This document shows, piece by piece, positions 1 to 12,085 of a stretch of DNA of 64,000 nt (positions within the stretch are counted from its first letter, which is position 1; each line of letters opens with the position of its first letter). The position numbers and the translations under genes are program-made. The stretch is from Piscicola geometra (Eukaryota; Annelida; Clitellata; Hirudinida; Piscicolidae): the NCBI GenBank assembly GCA_943735955.1, contig OX030961.1, positions 1,354,308 through 1,418,307 of the forward strand, written 5' to 3'. The notes below the pieces were generated by a model that was given only the letters and a program-made list of their open reading frames with translations, made no database searches and was not told the origin of the DNA.

Positions 1-3000
1 CTCAACTCCACCTCACCTCCACCTCAACTCCACCTCAACTCCACCTCACCTCCACCTCACCTCCACCTCAACTCCACCTCACCTCACCTCCACTTCACCT
101 CCACTTCACCTCCACCTCACCTCCACCTCACTTCCACCTCACTTCCACCTCAACTCCACCTCACCTCCACCTCACCTCCACCTCAACTTTACCTCAACTC
201 TACCTCAACTCCACCTCACTTCCAGCTCAACTCCATCTCAACTCCACCTCAACTCCACCTCACCTCCACCTCACTTCCACCTCAACTCCACCTCACCTCT
301 ACCTCAACTCCACCTCACCTCAACCTCATCTCCACCTCACCTCCACCTCACTTCCACCTCAACTCCACCTCACCTCCATCTCAACTCCACCTCAACTCCA
401 CCTCAACTCCACCTCAACTCCATCTCAACTCCACCTCAACTTTACCTCACCTCCACCTCACTTCCTCCTCAACTTTACCTCACCTCCACCTCAACACCAC
501 CTCACTCCCACCTCAACTCCACCTCACCTACACCTCAACTCCATCTCACTTCCACCTCAACTCCACCTCACCTCTACCTCAACTCCACCTCACCTCCACC
601 TCACTTCCACCTCAACTCCACCTCACCTCCCCCTCAACTCCACCTCAACTCCACCTCAACTCCACCTCAACTCCACCTCACTTCCATCTCAACTCCACCT
701 CACCTCCAACTCAACTCCACCTCACCTCCACCTCACTTCCACCTCAACTCCACCTCACCTCCCCCTCAACTCCACCTCACTTCCACCTCAACTCCACCTC
801 ACTTCCACCTCACTTCCACCTCACCTCCACCTCACTTCCACCTCACCTCCACCTCATTTCCACCTCAACTCCACCTCACCTCCAAATCAACTCCACCTCA
901 CCTCCACCTCACTTCCACCTCAACACCACCTCACCTCCACCTCACTTCCACCTCAACTCCACCTCACCTCCACCTCACTTCCACCTCAACTCCACCTCAC
1001 CTCCATCTCAACTCCACCTCAACTCCACCTCAACTCCACCTCAACTCCACCTCAACTCCCCCTCAACTTTACCTCACCTCCACCTCACTTCCTCCTCAAC
1101 TTTACCTCACCTCCACCTCACCTACACCTCAACTCCACCTCAACTCCACCTCAACTCCCCCTCAACTTTACCTCACCTCCACCTCACTTCCACCTCAACT
1201 CCACCTCACCTCCACCTCACTTCCACCTCAACTCCACTTCACCTCTACCTCAACTCCACCTCACCTCCACCTCAACTCCACTTCACCTCCACCTCAACTC
1301 CACCTCACCTCCACCTCACTTCCACCTCAACTCCACCTCACCTCCCCCTCAACTCCAACTCAACTCCACCTCAACTCCACCTCACTTCCACCTCACTTCC
1401 ACCTCAACTCCACCTCACCTCCACCTCAACTCCACCTCAACTCCACCTCACTTCCACCTCACTTCCACCTCAACTCCACCTCACCTCCAAATCAACTCCA
1501 CCTCACCTCCACCTCACTTCCACCTCACCTCCACCTCACTTCCACCTCACTTCCACCTCACCTCCACCTCACTTCCACCTCACTTCCACCTCACCTCCAC
1601 CTCAACTCCACCTCACCTCCACCTCACTTCCACCTCAACACCACCTCACCTCCACCTCAACTCCACCTCACCTCGAACCTCAACTCCACCTCACTTCCAC
1701 CTCACTTCCACCTCACTTCCACCTCACCTCAACCTCACCTCACCTCCACCTCACCTCCACCTCAACTCTACCTCACCTCCACCTCAACTCCACCTCACCT
1801 ACACCTCACCTCTACATCAACTTTACATCAACTCCACCTCATTTTTACATCAACTTCACCTCACTTCCACCTCAACTCCACCTCACCTCCACCTCACCTC
1901 CACCTCACTTCCACCTCAACTCCACCTCACCTCCACCTCAACTCCACCTCAACTCCACCTCAATTCCACCTCAACTTTACTTCAACTCCACCTCACCTCC
2001 ACTTCACCTCCACCTCAACTTTACCTCAACTCCACCTCACCTCCACCTCACCTCCACCTCACCTCCACCTCACCTCCACCTTAACTCCACCTCACTTCCA
2101 CCTCAACTCCACCTCAACTCCACCTTAACTTCACCTCACTTCCACCTCAACTCCACCTCACTTCCACCTCAACTCCACCTCACCTCCACCTCAACTCCAC
2201 CTCAACCCACTCCAGCACCACCTCACCTCCACCTCACTTCCACCTCACCTCCACCTCACCTCCACCTCAACTCTACCTCAACTCCACCTCACCTATACCT
2301 CACCTCCACCTCAACTCTACCTCACCTCCACCTCACCTCCACCTCAATTCCACCTCACTTCCACCTCAACTCCACCTCACCTCCACCTCAACTCCACCTC
2401 AACCCACTCCAGCACCACCTCACCTCCACCTCACCTCCACCTCACCCCCACCTCACCTCCACCTCAACTCTACCTCAACTCCACCTCACCTATATCTCAC
2501 CTCCACCTCAACTCCACCTCAACTCCACCTCACCTATACCTCACCTCCACCTCACCTCCCCCTCAACTCCACCTCACCTCCACCTCAACTCCACCTCACT
2601 TCCACCTCACTTCCACCTCACCTCCACCTCAACTCCACCTCACCTCCACCTCAACTCCACCTCACTTCCACCTCACTTCCACCTCACTTCCACCTCACCT
2701 CAACCTCACCTCACCTCCACCTCACCTCCACCTCAACTCTACCTCACCTCCACCTCAACTCCACCTCACCTCCACCTCACCTCTACATCAACTTTACATC
2801 AACTCCACCTCATTTTTACATCAACTCCACCTCACTTCCACCTCAACTCCACCTCACCTCCACCTCACCTCCACCTCACTTCCACCTCAACTCCACCTCA
2901 CCTCCACCTCAACTCCACCTCAACTCCACCTCAATTCCACCTCAACTTTACTTCAACTCCACCTCACCTCCACTTCACCTCCACCTCAACTTTACCTCAA

Positions 3001-3575
3001 CTCCACCTCACCTCCACTTCACCTCCACCTCACCTCCACCTCACCTCCACCTTAACTCCACCTCACTTCCACCTCAACTCCACCTCAACTCCACCTTAAC
3101 TTCACCTCACTTCCACCTCAACTCCACCTCACTTCCACCTCAACTCCACCTCACCTCCACCTCAACTCCACCTCAACCCACTCCAGCACCACCTCACCTC
3201 CACCTCACTTCCACCTCACCTCCACCTCACCTCCACCTCAACTCTACCTCAACTCCACCTCACCTATACCTCACCTCCACCTCAACTCTACCTCACCTCC
3301 ACTTCACCTCCACCTCAATTCCACCTCACTTCCACCTCAACTCCACCTCACCTCCACCTCAACTCCACCTCAACCCACTCCAGCACCACCTCACCTCCAC
3401 CTCACCTCCACCTCACCCCCACCTCACCTCCACCTCAACTCTACCTCAACTCCACCTCACCTATATCTCACCTCCACCTCAACTCCACCTCAACTCCACC
3501 TCACCTATACCTCACCTCCACCTCAACTCCACCTCACCTCCACCTCAACTCCACCTCAACCCACTCCAGCACCAC
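1..3575. repeat. Minisatellite filling a PHACTR intron (CTCCACCTCAA family)
   Basis: About 3.6 kb of 11-12-bp units such as CTCCACCTCAA and CTTCCACCTCA run off the left edge. A segment of about 970 bp is duplicated in tandem: the block with tctacatcaactttacatc occurs near 1811 and again near 2782. The array starts directly at the donor of exon 3713-3576, so the whole visible intron is satellite. Confidence 0.95.
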
Positions 3576-6500
3576 CTTGTCCCTCATCGACAGCTTGGTC
3601 CAGGGCTTTTCGCCTCTGCGGTCGTAGTCATCCACCTCACTCACTTCGACGTAGTCACAAAACTTGATGATCCGCTTCTCCTTCAACTCACGCACTGTGG
3701 GCCGTGAACTCAGCTGTGGTGGTTGAGTGTTTGAAAGGTGGAGTGGGATGAAGAGATGGAGTGAGAAGTGAAGATTCGGATGGTGAAATGAAGTGGGATG
3801 GAATGGGATGGAGTGGGATGGAATGGGATGGAGTGGGATTGAGTGGTGGAGTGGGATTGAGTGGTGGAGTGGGATGGAGAGATGGAGTGGGATGGAGAGG
3901 TGGAGTGGGATGGAGAGGTGGAGTGGGATGGAGTGGGATGGAGATGTGAAGTGAGATGGAGTGGGATGAAGAGATGGAGTGGGATGGAGAGATGGAGTGG
4001 GATGAAGAGATGGAGTGGGTTGGAGAGGTGGAGTGGGATGAAGAGATGGAGTGGGTTGGAGAGATGGAGTGGGATGGAGAGATGGAGTGGGATGGAGAAA
4101 TGGAGTGGGATGGAGAAATGGAGTGGGATGGAGAGGTGGAGTGGGATGGAGAGATGGAGTGGGATGGAGAGGTGGAGTGGGATGGAGAGATGGAGTGAGA
4201 AGTGAAGATTTGGATGGTGAAATGAAGTGGGATGGAATAGGATGGAGTGGGATTGAGTGGTGGAGGGGGATGGAGAGATGGAGTGGGATGGAGAGGTGGA
4301 GTGGGATGGAGAGGTGGAGTGGGATGGAGTGGGATGGAGAGATGGAGTGGGATGGAGTGGGATGGAGATGTGAAGTGGGATGGAGTGGGATGGAGAGATG
4401 GAGTGGGATGGAGAGATGGAGTGGGATGGAGAGATGGAGTGAGGTGGAGTGGGATGGAGAAATGGAGTGAGATGGAGAGGTGGAGTGGGATAGAGAGATG
4501 GAGTGGGATGGAGAGATGGAGTGGAATGGAGAGTTGGAGTGGGATAGAGAGATGGAGTGGGATGGAGTAGGATGGAGAGATGGAGTGGGATGAAGAGATG
4601 GAGTGGGATGGAGTGGGATGGAGAGATGGAGTGGGATGGAGAGATAGAGTGGGATGGAGAGATGGAGTGAGGTGGAGTGGGATGGAGAAATGGAGTGAGA
4701 TGGAGAAATGGAGTGGGATGGAGAAATGGAATGAGATGGAGAGGTGGAGTGGGATGGAGAGATGGAGTGAGATGGAGAGGTGGAGTGGGATGGAGAAATG
4801 GAGTGGGATGGAGAGGTGGAGTGGGATGGAGAGATGGAGTGGGGTAGAGAGGTGGAGTGGGATGGAGTGGGATGGAGTGGGATGGAGTGGGATGGAGAGA
4901 TGGAGTGGGATGGAGAGGTGGAGTGGGATGGAGTGGGATGGAAAGATGGAGTGGGATGGAGAGATGGAGTGGGATGGAGAGATGGAGTGGGATGGAGTGG
5001 GATGGAGAGGTGGAGTGGGATGGAGAGGTGGAGTGGGATGGAGAGGTGGAGTGGGATGGAGAGATGGAGTGGGATGGAGAGGTGGAGTAGGATGGAGAGG
5101 TGGAGTGGGATGGAGAGATGGAGTGGGATGGAGAGGTGGAGTGGGATGGAGAGATGGAGTGGGATGGAGTGAGAATGGAATGACAAGCACACCTTGCGAT
5201 CCAGAGCAGTCTTGGTCTCCTCCTTCTCCCTGTTCAACTCATCGCACGAACGTCCTGTCGTGCAGTGGTTTTTAATATTCCACATCTCAGCAACTTAAAG
5301 GTTTAAATCACATTTCAAGTTCATTACATCAATTTTAATCTTTCGAACCCATATTTCTGAATGTGATGATGATGATGATGATGATGATGAAGATGATGAT
5401 GATTACTGAGTAGAATGTGTTTCTCCTCTAACTCCTCAATGCTCGGTCGTAGGCTCAGACGTCTGTGAGGTGGAAAATGCCTTGTGGAGAATGCATGGTG
5501 CATGGTGGAGAATGCATGGTGCATGGTGGAGAATGCATGGTTCACGGTGTAGAATGCATGGTGCAATCGTCAACAATTATAGTAAAGTCTATTTGCTACG
5601 AATGAATAATAATGAATAATACTTATAATAATTAGCATTATTATATGGCGTACAACCCGATCAGGCTTCTAGGCCATTTAGGCTGCAAATTTCCAATAGT
5701 ACCCGTGCAGGACTTGCGCTCTCGAAGGCCAACAGGGCCAGTAGCTCCACTTTTTCAAAATTGACTCGAAGAATCCTGATAGGCACCAATGAATTTATTA
5801 ACATTTTTGCTATTTTTACTGTGACATTTTTTAGTAAATGTTTCAATTCAAAAGTTATCTCGCTTTTTCTGTAATTTCTGCTTTGCGAACTCATTGCCTT
5901 AATCGAGGTGTCACAGCAATAGCAGGTCTCAAGGTTGACGCTCATACCCTATATCAGCAACACCAGTCAATCATTGACTTTCAGGAACACATTGCTCGTT
6001 TGTCGCATTCAGAGCTATTAACAAACTGCAAAACTTTTCACAATTCATTCTTATGTTAGATGATTCTACGGCTGTTTCTGTATCAAAAAATTTAATCCGT
6101 CAGATAAAAATGTTATAAAGCGATTGTTTTGGAACTGCCCCAAATCAACGATCAAAGTTCTTAAAACTACAACAAAAGCAACACAAAAAACGCCATCAAC
6201 AAGAACTTCATCACCTATTGAAAACCACAAAAATAAACTACAACCGCTATATAAAAGACCATCTCAAGAATGACTTTGACGCTCTTCAAGAAATTTTTGT
6301 TTATAAATAGAGAAGTAATATTTTAGTTTATTTCATTTAATAATATTTTACTAGTTGATTATTTGATATTCAAAGATTTTGTTGATGTGCGTCGATGATA
6401 CAGAGGAGCCCTGCACAATTTGGGAAGAGAAAGAAGTCGTTCCTGTCGCAAACTTTTTTGCTATATCAGGATTAAATGGTGCAATTGCCGAATCTATTCA

Positions 6501-7077
6501 TGCAAAAGTTCTGTTGAAACAAATATAAATAAAAGGGGTTCATGCGCTTGGACACAAGTCAAGGGTCGCAGCAAGATTGAAACGGATTACTCCTGGCCTC
6601 TCGGGACAATTAAAAAAAGCCTAAAAGATAAAGCTAAGAAAAAACTGTTCATGTGATCTTTTTATGATTTGAAGTCGACTAGGAGCTCTTTTAAAGTGAG
6701 TTTAAAATAAAAATGTGCGCATTATACATGGGACTTCAGAAAAATAAATTGCACTAAAAAATTTGAGCCCAGCGCGAGCCCTGCCCATGGGCTACTCGAG
6801 GCTAGGACCCTTGAGCGTTTCTCAAAACAAGAGTCCTTGAACATGTGCCTTCTAGCTCTTATATCGACTATCCAGCTACCCTTATCATTATAAATATCGT
6901 TATTATCTCTAACTTGTAATCAATGGAGCAACCACTCCCACCACCACCACCAGCACCACCACCACCACCACCTTGTAAGCTGGTTTCCAATCCAGAACCA
7001 GTGGTGACAGAAGGGGTGGTCAGGGTGAAGGAGGTGGTCAGGGTGGGAGAGGTGGTTTAGATGGGTCTTGCAAGGAG
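3576..7077 (-). CDS. PHACTR-family phosphatase and actin regulator, 3' part (RPEL exons; partial)
   Basis: Four minus-strand exons: 7077-6972, 5462-5407, 5254-5193 and 3713-3576. Phases agree at each junction (2, 1, 0). The joined protein carries IGNQLTRR before a first RPEL motif (RPSIEELEEK, exon 5462-5407), then a charged helix (exon 5254-5193), then a second RPEL motif (RPTVRELKEK) running into DYVEVSEVDDYDRRGEKPW. That is the conserved C-terminal order of PHACTR1-4, which bind G-actin through RPEL motifs and PP1 through the extreme C-terminus. The final PP1-binding exon is absent and should lie left of base 1, after the satellite intron. The upstream half of exon 7077-6972 is poorly conserved: where the preceding RPEL should be there is only NNQLSKEL, lying just 5' of the acceptor chosen here. 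Its start is therefore uncertain. Family assignment is firm for the last three exons. Confidence 0.85.
3735..5172. repeat. Minisatellite filling a PHACTR intron (GATGGAGTGGGATGGAGA)
   Basis: About 18-bp units, GATGGAGTGGGATGGAGA with variants, fill nearly the whole intron between exons 5254-5193 and 3713-3576. A variant block (gtgaagattcggatggtgaa) recurs near 3768 and 4201, indicating a higher-order unit of about 430 bp. Long frames in this stretch are repeat translations. Confidence 0.95.
5360..5560. repeat. (GAT)n microsatellite and short 21-bp repeat around a PHACTR exon
   Basis: A (GAT)n tract at about 5363-5403 abuts the donor side of the exon 5462-5407. A 21-bp repeat based on gcatggtggagaat lies on the acceptor side at 5470-5560. 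Confidence 0.85.
5650..6800. repeat. Dispersed repeat family A, copy 1
   Basis: Blocks 5690-6160 and 6425-6780 match a second copy at 13110-13545 and 14650-14880, for example caggacttgcgctctcgaa against caggactcgcgctatcgaa, and aagtcaagggtcgcagcaag against aagtcaagggtcacagcaag. No intact protein is recognised. Probably a degraded transposon. Confidence 0.65.
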
Positions 7078-7149
7078 CTGTGACAAAGAGGTTCGTCAGT
7101 TCCTTGCTCAGTTGGTTGTTCACTTTGTATGGTGTGGTGTGGTTTTGAA

Positions 7150-7552
7150 AAAGGAGTTTGTGTGGTGTGAAAGGATGAAGATGTGATGTGGTGTGGAAGA
7201 TTGGAGATGTGGTGTGGTGTGGAAGGATGGAGATGTGGTGTGGTGTGGAAGATTGGAGATGTGGTGTGGTGTGAAAGGATGGAGATGTGGTGTGGTGTGG
7301 AAGATTGGAGATGTGGTGTGGTGTGGTGTGTAAGGATGGAGATGTGGTGTGGTGTGGAAGATTGGAGATGTGGTGTGGTGTGGAAGATTGGAGATGTGGG
7401 GTGGTGTGGAAGATTGGAGATGTGGTGTGGTGTGGAAGATTGGAGATGTGGTATGGTGTGGAAGATTGGAGATGTGGTGTGGTGTGGAAGATTGGAGATG
7501 TGGTATGGTGTGGAAGATTGGAGATGTGGTGTGGTGTGGAAGATTGGAGATC
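7150..7552. repeat. Minisatellite, 26-bp unit (GGAAGATTGGAGATGTGGTG)
   Basis: About 15 copies of a 26-bp unit beginning GGAAGATTGGAGATGTGGTG, with shorter variants at the left end, lie just upstream (minus sense) of the PHACTR exon at 7077-6972. Confidence 0.95.
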
Positions 7553-7703
7553 AGCGATATTCCAGTAATTAAAACTGAAACTGAAATTATTACATTCGGT
7601 TTTATTGAAAGTAAAATATATAAAAAAAATTACAAAACTGAAATTGAAAGAGATCTTCTTCTTCCCCTAATTGCAGGACTTCTCTGTAGTATAGACGCAC
7701 TTA

Positions 7704-7778
7704 GGCGATGGTAGGAATCGAACCCCGCTAGTGAGTCGAATGCCAAGCGTTTTACCGTTAAGCTAATCCGCCGCCCAA
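7704..7778 (-). repeat. tRNA-derived SINE head or tRNA-like sequence
   Basis: On the minus strand the sequence has an A-box-like TTAGCTTAACGGT and a B box GGTTCGATTCC about 30 bp apart. It lacks a clean tRNA acceptor stem, and the downstream sequence is not tRNA-like. SINE is preferred over a functional tRNA gene. Confidence 0.5.
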
Positions 7779-7859
7779 ATAAACTGAAACTTAAAAAATA
7801 ATGATGAAAATAGAAACTTAAAAAAAAAGTTTTTTTCGAGATTTGCACAAATTTGAATA

Positions 7860-8140
7860 TGTTTTCCAAATTCTCGAAGCAAAAGCCACCACCCCACCTG
7901 AGACATTAACAGGCATGCAGTTGCAGCTGGGTCATTATTCGCTGGAAGTGGAAGAACAGCAAACACACAGCAATCCTCTCAAATGCTGGATTGACCATCA
8001 GACTGCATATGCCTGTCTTGCAGATTTGTCTCTTGACATTCTGGCGGCACAAAATTCCCAGCTTTGTCAGAAGAGAACTTGTTCGGCGTCAGGCATGCTT
8101 TGCAAGGGTAGACGAGACCGTAACGACAACATCTATTGAA
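7860..8140 (+). pseudogene. hAT transposase C-terminal fragment
   Basis: The frame contains PLKCWIDHQTAYACLADLSLDILAA, shaped like the hAT dimerisation region (W-x-x-...-YP-LA-LA-LIPA), followed by a degraded version of the usual cysteine-glutamate-arginine block. It is short and lacks the catalytic part. Confidence 0.55.
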
Positions 8141-8792
8141 ATTAAAGTAGGACAAAACTAAGTTTTAAAAAGCTTTGAATATTATTTCGTTTTAGAGATG
8201 CAACGCTTTAGAATTCCCGAATTCGGTAAAGATTCGAATCCGCCGAGTCCAACACTGAAGAAATGGTTCAAACATTATAAAAATTATGTCCTTTTTAAAA
8301 CTCGTGGACTACTCGTACGAATACTCATATGAATAAATGGAAACGTAACTTTCTTTCTCTGTCGACGTAACGTAATTAATCTTATAAATATATCATCATC
8401 ATCATGCCCGTGACTGAGTTAGCGTTAGGAGGAAAATAAGTAAGAAGAGGCAGCAAAAATCAGCCATTCTGTTCTGTTGTTAGCAGCTTTGAAAAGACTA
8501 CTCAAGGTTAGAGACGGCCACTCTTTCACATTGTCCATCCAGCTCTTTCTCTGACGGCCTCGACGACGACTTCCTTGTAGTGCGCCCTGCACCGTCTTGG
8601 ACAGTGAATCGTGCCTGACGACGTGGCCAAACCAAGTCAACTTTTTACGTTTTACAGTTCCTAAAAGAGGTTCTTGTTGTCCAACCAGTGCTGATAGACG
8701 CAGTTGTTGGTTCTGTGCTCCAAGTAAAATATGCCGTGGAGTTTACTGAGACATTTAGAATCAAAGATCTGTATCTTGCTTTCTGTTTCCAC

Positions 8793-10368
8793 TAGAGGTC
8801 GGAAATGGACGCTTTTTCATTCCCGGTCCCGTCCCGTCCCGAAATTTGTTTTCCAGTCCCGTCCCGTTCTCGAAATTTGTTTTCCCGTCCCGTTCCCGAT
8901 GGAACATCAGAATTTTGATTCCCGTCCCGTCGCGTTCCCGCAACTCGATTCCCGACCCCGACCCGTTCCCGAAACTTTTTTATTATTATTTATTTTCGCA
9001 TCCGTTTTCACTGGTCCCAAACTTTCTAGTTCTAACATTTCTTCAAATTTATTATTTGAAAGTCAGAGAATATTTCTTTTAATCAAATAAAAAAACACTA
9101 TTTAAATTTCAAATATTTATCAAAATGAAAGTTATTCATTGTTTTTGAGTATTTCAATCAAGTCTTTATTGCTTTTCACACGGGTTAAACCATTAAGAGT
9201 TTCAGCTTTCAAATGAGTTGATTTTGGGTTTGAAGTTAAACGACCACATATTGAAAAATTCCATTCACAGGGAATATAACTTGCAGATATACTAAACAAA
9301 ATTTTGGCTACTTCTTGACGTATTTGAAAATTGCTCATTTTACTCAAATAAAATAAAACATCTTTATAATCTTCAACTTTCTTCGTTTATTATTATTAAT
9401 TCTTCAATAATGTTAGAAATATGTTTTTTGACAACATTCTTATTCTCCACAACTGCAAAGATAAAATCATTCCTATAATTTGATAGTATACTAATTTTAT
9501 TATAATTTTTACGTTATAAAAACAAACATAATAGGTCTAAAAAACCATCATTTGTTTTTTTTCTCAACGGCACTGCAGCTTGGTCTGGCTGTACAAAATA
9601 GAGTTAAATTTTCTCTAATGAAAGTCCTGGTATTTATTTCATTTCTATCCCAAACTTTTTTCCTATTATTCTTTCATACTGAGGATGCAACAGACATGCT
9701 GCCATATGAATAAGATCAATGGGCATCTTTTCTTTCGTCGAAATGATCAAATGAGCAATCATTTGGAAATTAATCATTCAAATTCAAATTATTAATTTAT
9801 AAAATGAAAATAATATAACTGACCATTTTGATTTCATCTGAAAAGTTTTCATCATCACCCAGTTGTTTTAATCTTCCTAATATTTGGACTCACCATAACA
9901 ACTTCAAATGTAGTGTTGGAGATTTTGACATTGGCAATGGTGGCTTTGTTATACATTTCTATTGCATTTAATACTTATTTTAAGTACGAGCGGGTTGGCT
10001 TAGATGGTAAGTCGTTAGACCTGCAACTTAAAGGTCGCCAGTTCGAATCCCTGTACAGCCAACCGTGAGCTATCATATACCTAGTGTATATGATGCGGTG
10101 TTTCACGACTTATGTCGTGTGAGTGGCGCTTCAGTTGCGTGCCCGGGCGCTATACAAAACTGACGAAGTTTGCTGAAAAATTTTAAAAAATTCAATCCCA
10201 ATAACTGTTATTCCCGTTCCCGATTCAAAAGTTGATTCCCGTTCCCGTCTTTTCCCGTTCCCGATTTGAATGTTGATTCCCGTTACCGACTTTTCCCGTC
10301 ACGAAATTAATTTTCATTCCCGTTCCCGCGGGAGTCCCGGTCAGATCGGCTATTCGGTCCGACTTCTA
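8793..10368. mobile_element. hAT-1 element, copy 1 (1576 bp)
   Basis: Ends are TAGAGGTCGGA and TCCGACTTCTA, flanked by a perfect 8-bp target duplication GTTTCCAC at 8785-8792 and 10369-10376. Both ends carry arrays of CGGGAACGGGAAT-like motifs. A minus-strand frame at 9347-9132 matches the hAT C-terminal dimerisation domain (ISASYIPCEWNFS, with the SIPASSIPCERNFS pattern degraded). Probably defective. Confidence 0.9.
9987..10165 (+). mobile_element. tRNA-derived SINE nested in hAT-1
   Basis: A box TTGGCTTAGATGG, B box AGTTCGAATCC, a body with atacctagtgtatatgatgc, and the tail GCGCTATACAAAA. Copies of the family lie at 13860-14085, 29255-29420, 40080-40180, 43277-43505 and 49735-49895. Confidence 0.8.
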
Positions 10369-10984
10369 GTTTCCACGTTAAGCGTCCAGGTCTCACATCG
10401 TAAAGTAGGATACTGAGCACCAGTGACTTGTAGAGTCTCTATCTAACAGAGAAACTAATAGAATTACTTAACCATAACCGATTAAGTCTGGCCATTGCAG
10501 CAGTTGCCATTTTGATTCTAGTTTTTATCTCTGTGGTGCTTATTCCATACTTCGACAGGGTTACTCCTAGGCACTTGAACAGTGACACTTCTTGCTTTTT
10601 CACATTCATAGTTATTTATATATTATTTAACTTATAAATATATACTATAGTCAAAAAAAGATTCCATGAATATGGTACAGTATTGGATCCATGATTCAAA
10701 GACAAATTTTTCTTCGCTGATAGGCATCGAATCATTGCAACAAAAAATATGAATACGCCCCTTTACTGCTGAAAAGATTGCTATGTAGTGCCAATGCCAA
10801 CTGAAGCTGAAACACGAGTTAAAAAGAATAAATTACTGCTAGAAGACGACATCCTGTGGTCATCTTAAGAGTTATTGTAGGTCAGTCTGACAATCTCCAA
10901 CAACAAAATTGATAGCTCCAAGAACAGCTATAGAAGAATACCTAAAGGATACATTAATTGATCGTGACAAAGACCCATTAGTGA

Positions 10985-11500
10985 ATTCGAACAACTGCAA
11001 CAAATATAACTGACCAGTTTGATTTCATCTGACAAGTTTTCATCATCACCCATTTTTTCTAATCTACCTCATGTTTGGACTCGCCATAACAACTTCAAAT
11101 GTAATGTTGGAGATTTTGACATTGACAATGCAATGGTGGCTTTGTTATACATTTCCATTGCATTTAATACTTATTTTAAGTACGGAGTGTCGATGAAATA
11201 GAGATGTCCATACTTAGGAGTTTGCTGAAGAGTTAGAGAATCCAATCCCAATTACTTTTATTCCCGTTTTTTCCCATTCCCAATTTAAAAATTGATTCCC
11301 GTTCCCGATTTTTCCCGTTCCCAATTTAAAAATTGATTCCCGTTCCCGATTTTTCCCGTTCCCAATTTAAAAATTGATTCCCGTTCCCGTACCCGAAAAC
11401 CTATTTCCGATTCTTGACTTTTCCCGTCCCGAAATTAGTTTTCATTCCCGTTCCCGCGGGAGTCCTGCGGGTACCCAGTCCGACCTCTTATTCCGAGCCG
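10985..11500. mobile_element. hAT-1 partial copy
   Basis: Matches the right-hand half of hAT-1 copy 1, including aactgacca-ttttgatttcatc and repeated gattcccgttcccg motifs. It ends near 11500 with gtccgacctctta, a mutated terminal repeat. Confidence 0.75.
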
Positions 11501-11639
11501 TACGGGTCCAGTGTCAAGATTCGAATTCAGATCTCAAATACTCGGATCTGTTCCATTCTTAGTTACCTTGTAAATATATCTTATTTTTTATCTTATATAT
11601 ATTAAAATATCTATAAACTTTTTCTCATGTTTAAAAAAA

Positions 11640-11870
11640 CAGAAATTGAAATGATGGAATATAAACTTTATAGAAACTGAAAGTGAAAAATAAACCAAAA
11701 CTATATCGAAACTGAAAGTGAAAAATAAACCGAAATTACATAGAAACTGAAAAATAAACCAAAGCTATATCGAAACTGAAAGTGAAAAATAAGCCGAAAT
11801 TATATAGAAACTGAAACTGATTAAAAATGTGAATAACTTAAAAGAAACTAAAACTGATTTAAAGAACTGG
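11640..11870. repeat. Short tandem repeat with GAAACTGAAAGTGAAAAATA units
   Basis: Four or five degenerate units of about 50 bp containing GAAACTGAAAGTGAAAAATA. Related ACTGAAACTGAAA sequence occurs at 7565-7640. Confidence 0.7.
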
Positions 11871-12085
11871 AATATCACTGATGTGCTTTGAGGATGCAGA
11901 TGTGGTATAGTGTGAAAAAATGTGTTACTAAAATGATAATTTGAGCTTTTGAATATTAGATAAGTTAATATGAAAAGCATAATTATCGATATGATAATAA
12001 TAAGAATAATAATAATTACAAAAATCATAATTATTATGATACAAATACATATGAAGATGGAAAGTAGCAGATAATATAATGGCAC

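Larger units (their letters stand above)
8400..10650 (-). mobile_element. Non-LTR retrotransposon 3' part, split by a hAT insertion
   Basis: On the minus strand 10650-10377 joins 8784-8425. The rejoined frame contains CETWTLN...TESKIQ and WFGHVVRHDSLSKTVQGALQGSRRRGRQRKSW, typical of the C-terminal end of non-LTR reverse transcriptases. Several stops show it is dead. The interruption is the hAT element at 8793-10368. Confidence 0.8.

Noticed and set aside
1..3575. Telomeric or centromeric satellite at the window edge
   Set aside because: Units do not match TTAGGG-type repeats, and the array begins exactly at a coding splice donor, so it is intronic.
1..5200. CRISPR-like array
   Set aside because: Units are contiguous without unique spacers, the DNA is eukaryotic, and no cas-like genes are present.
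3534..5285. Minus-strand frames of 500-583 codons rich in His-Pro-Leu-Ser
   Set aside because: Satellite translation through a PHACTR intron; the only real coding parts are exons 5254-5193 and 3713-3576.
7704..7778. Functional tRNA gene
   Set aside because: A and B boxes are present, but no clean acceptor stem or anticodon loop could be drawn; other tRNA-like copies in the window are SINEs.
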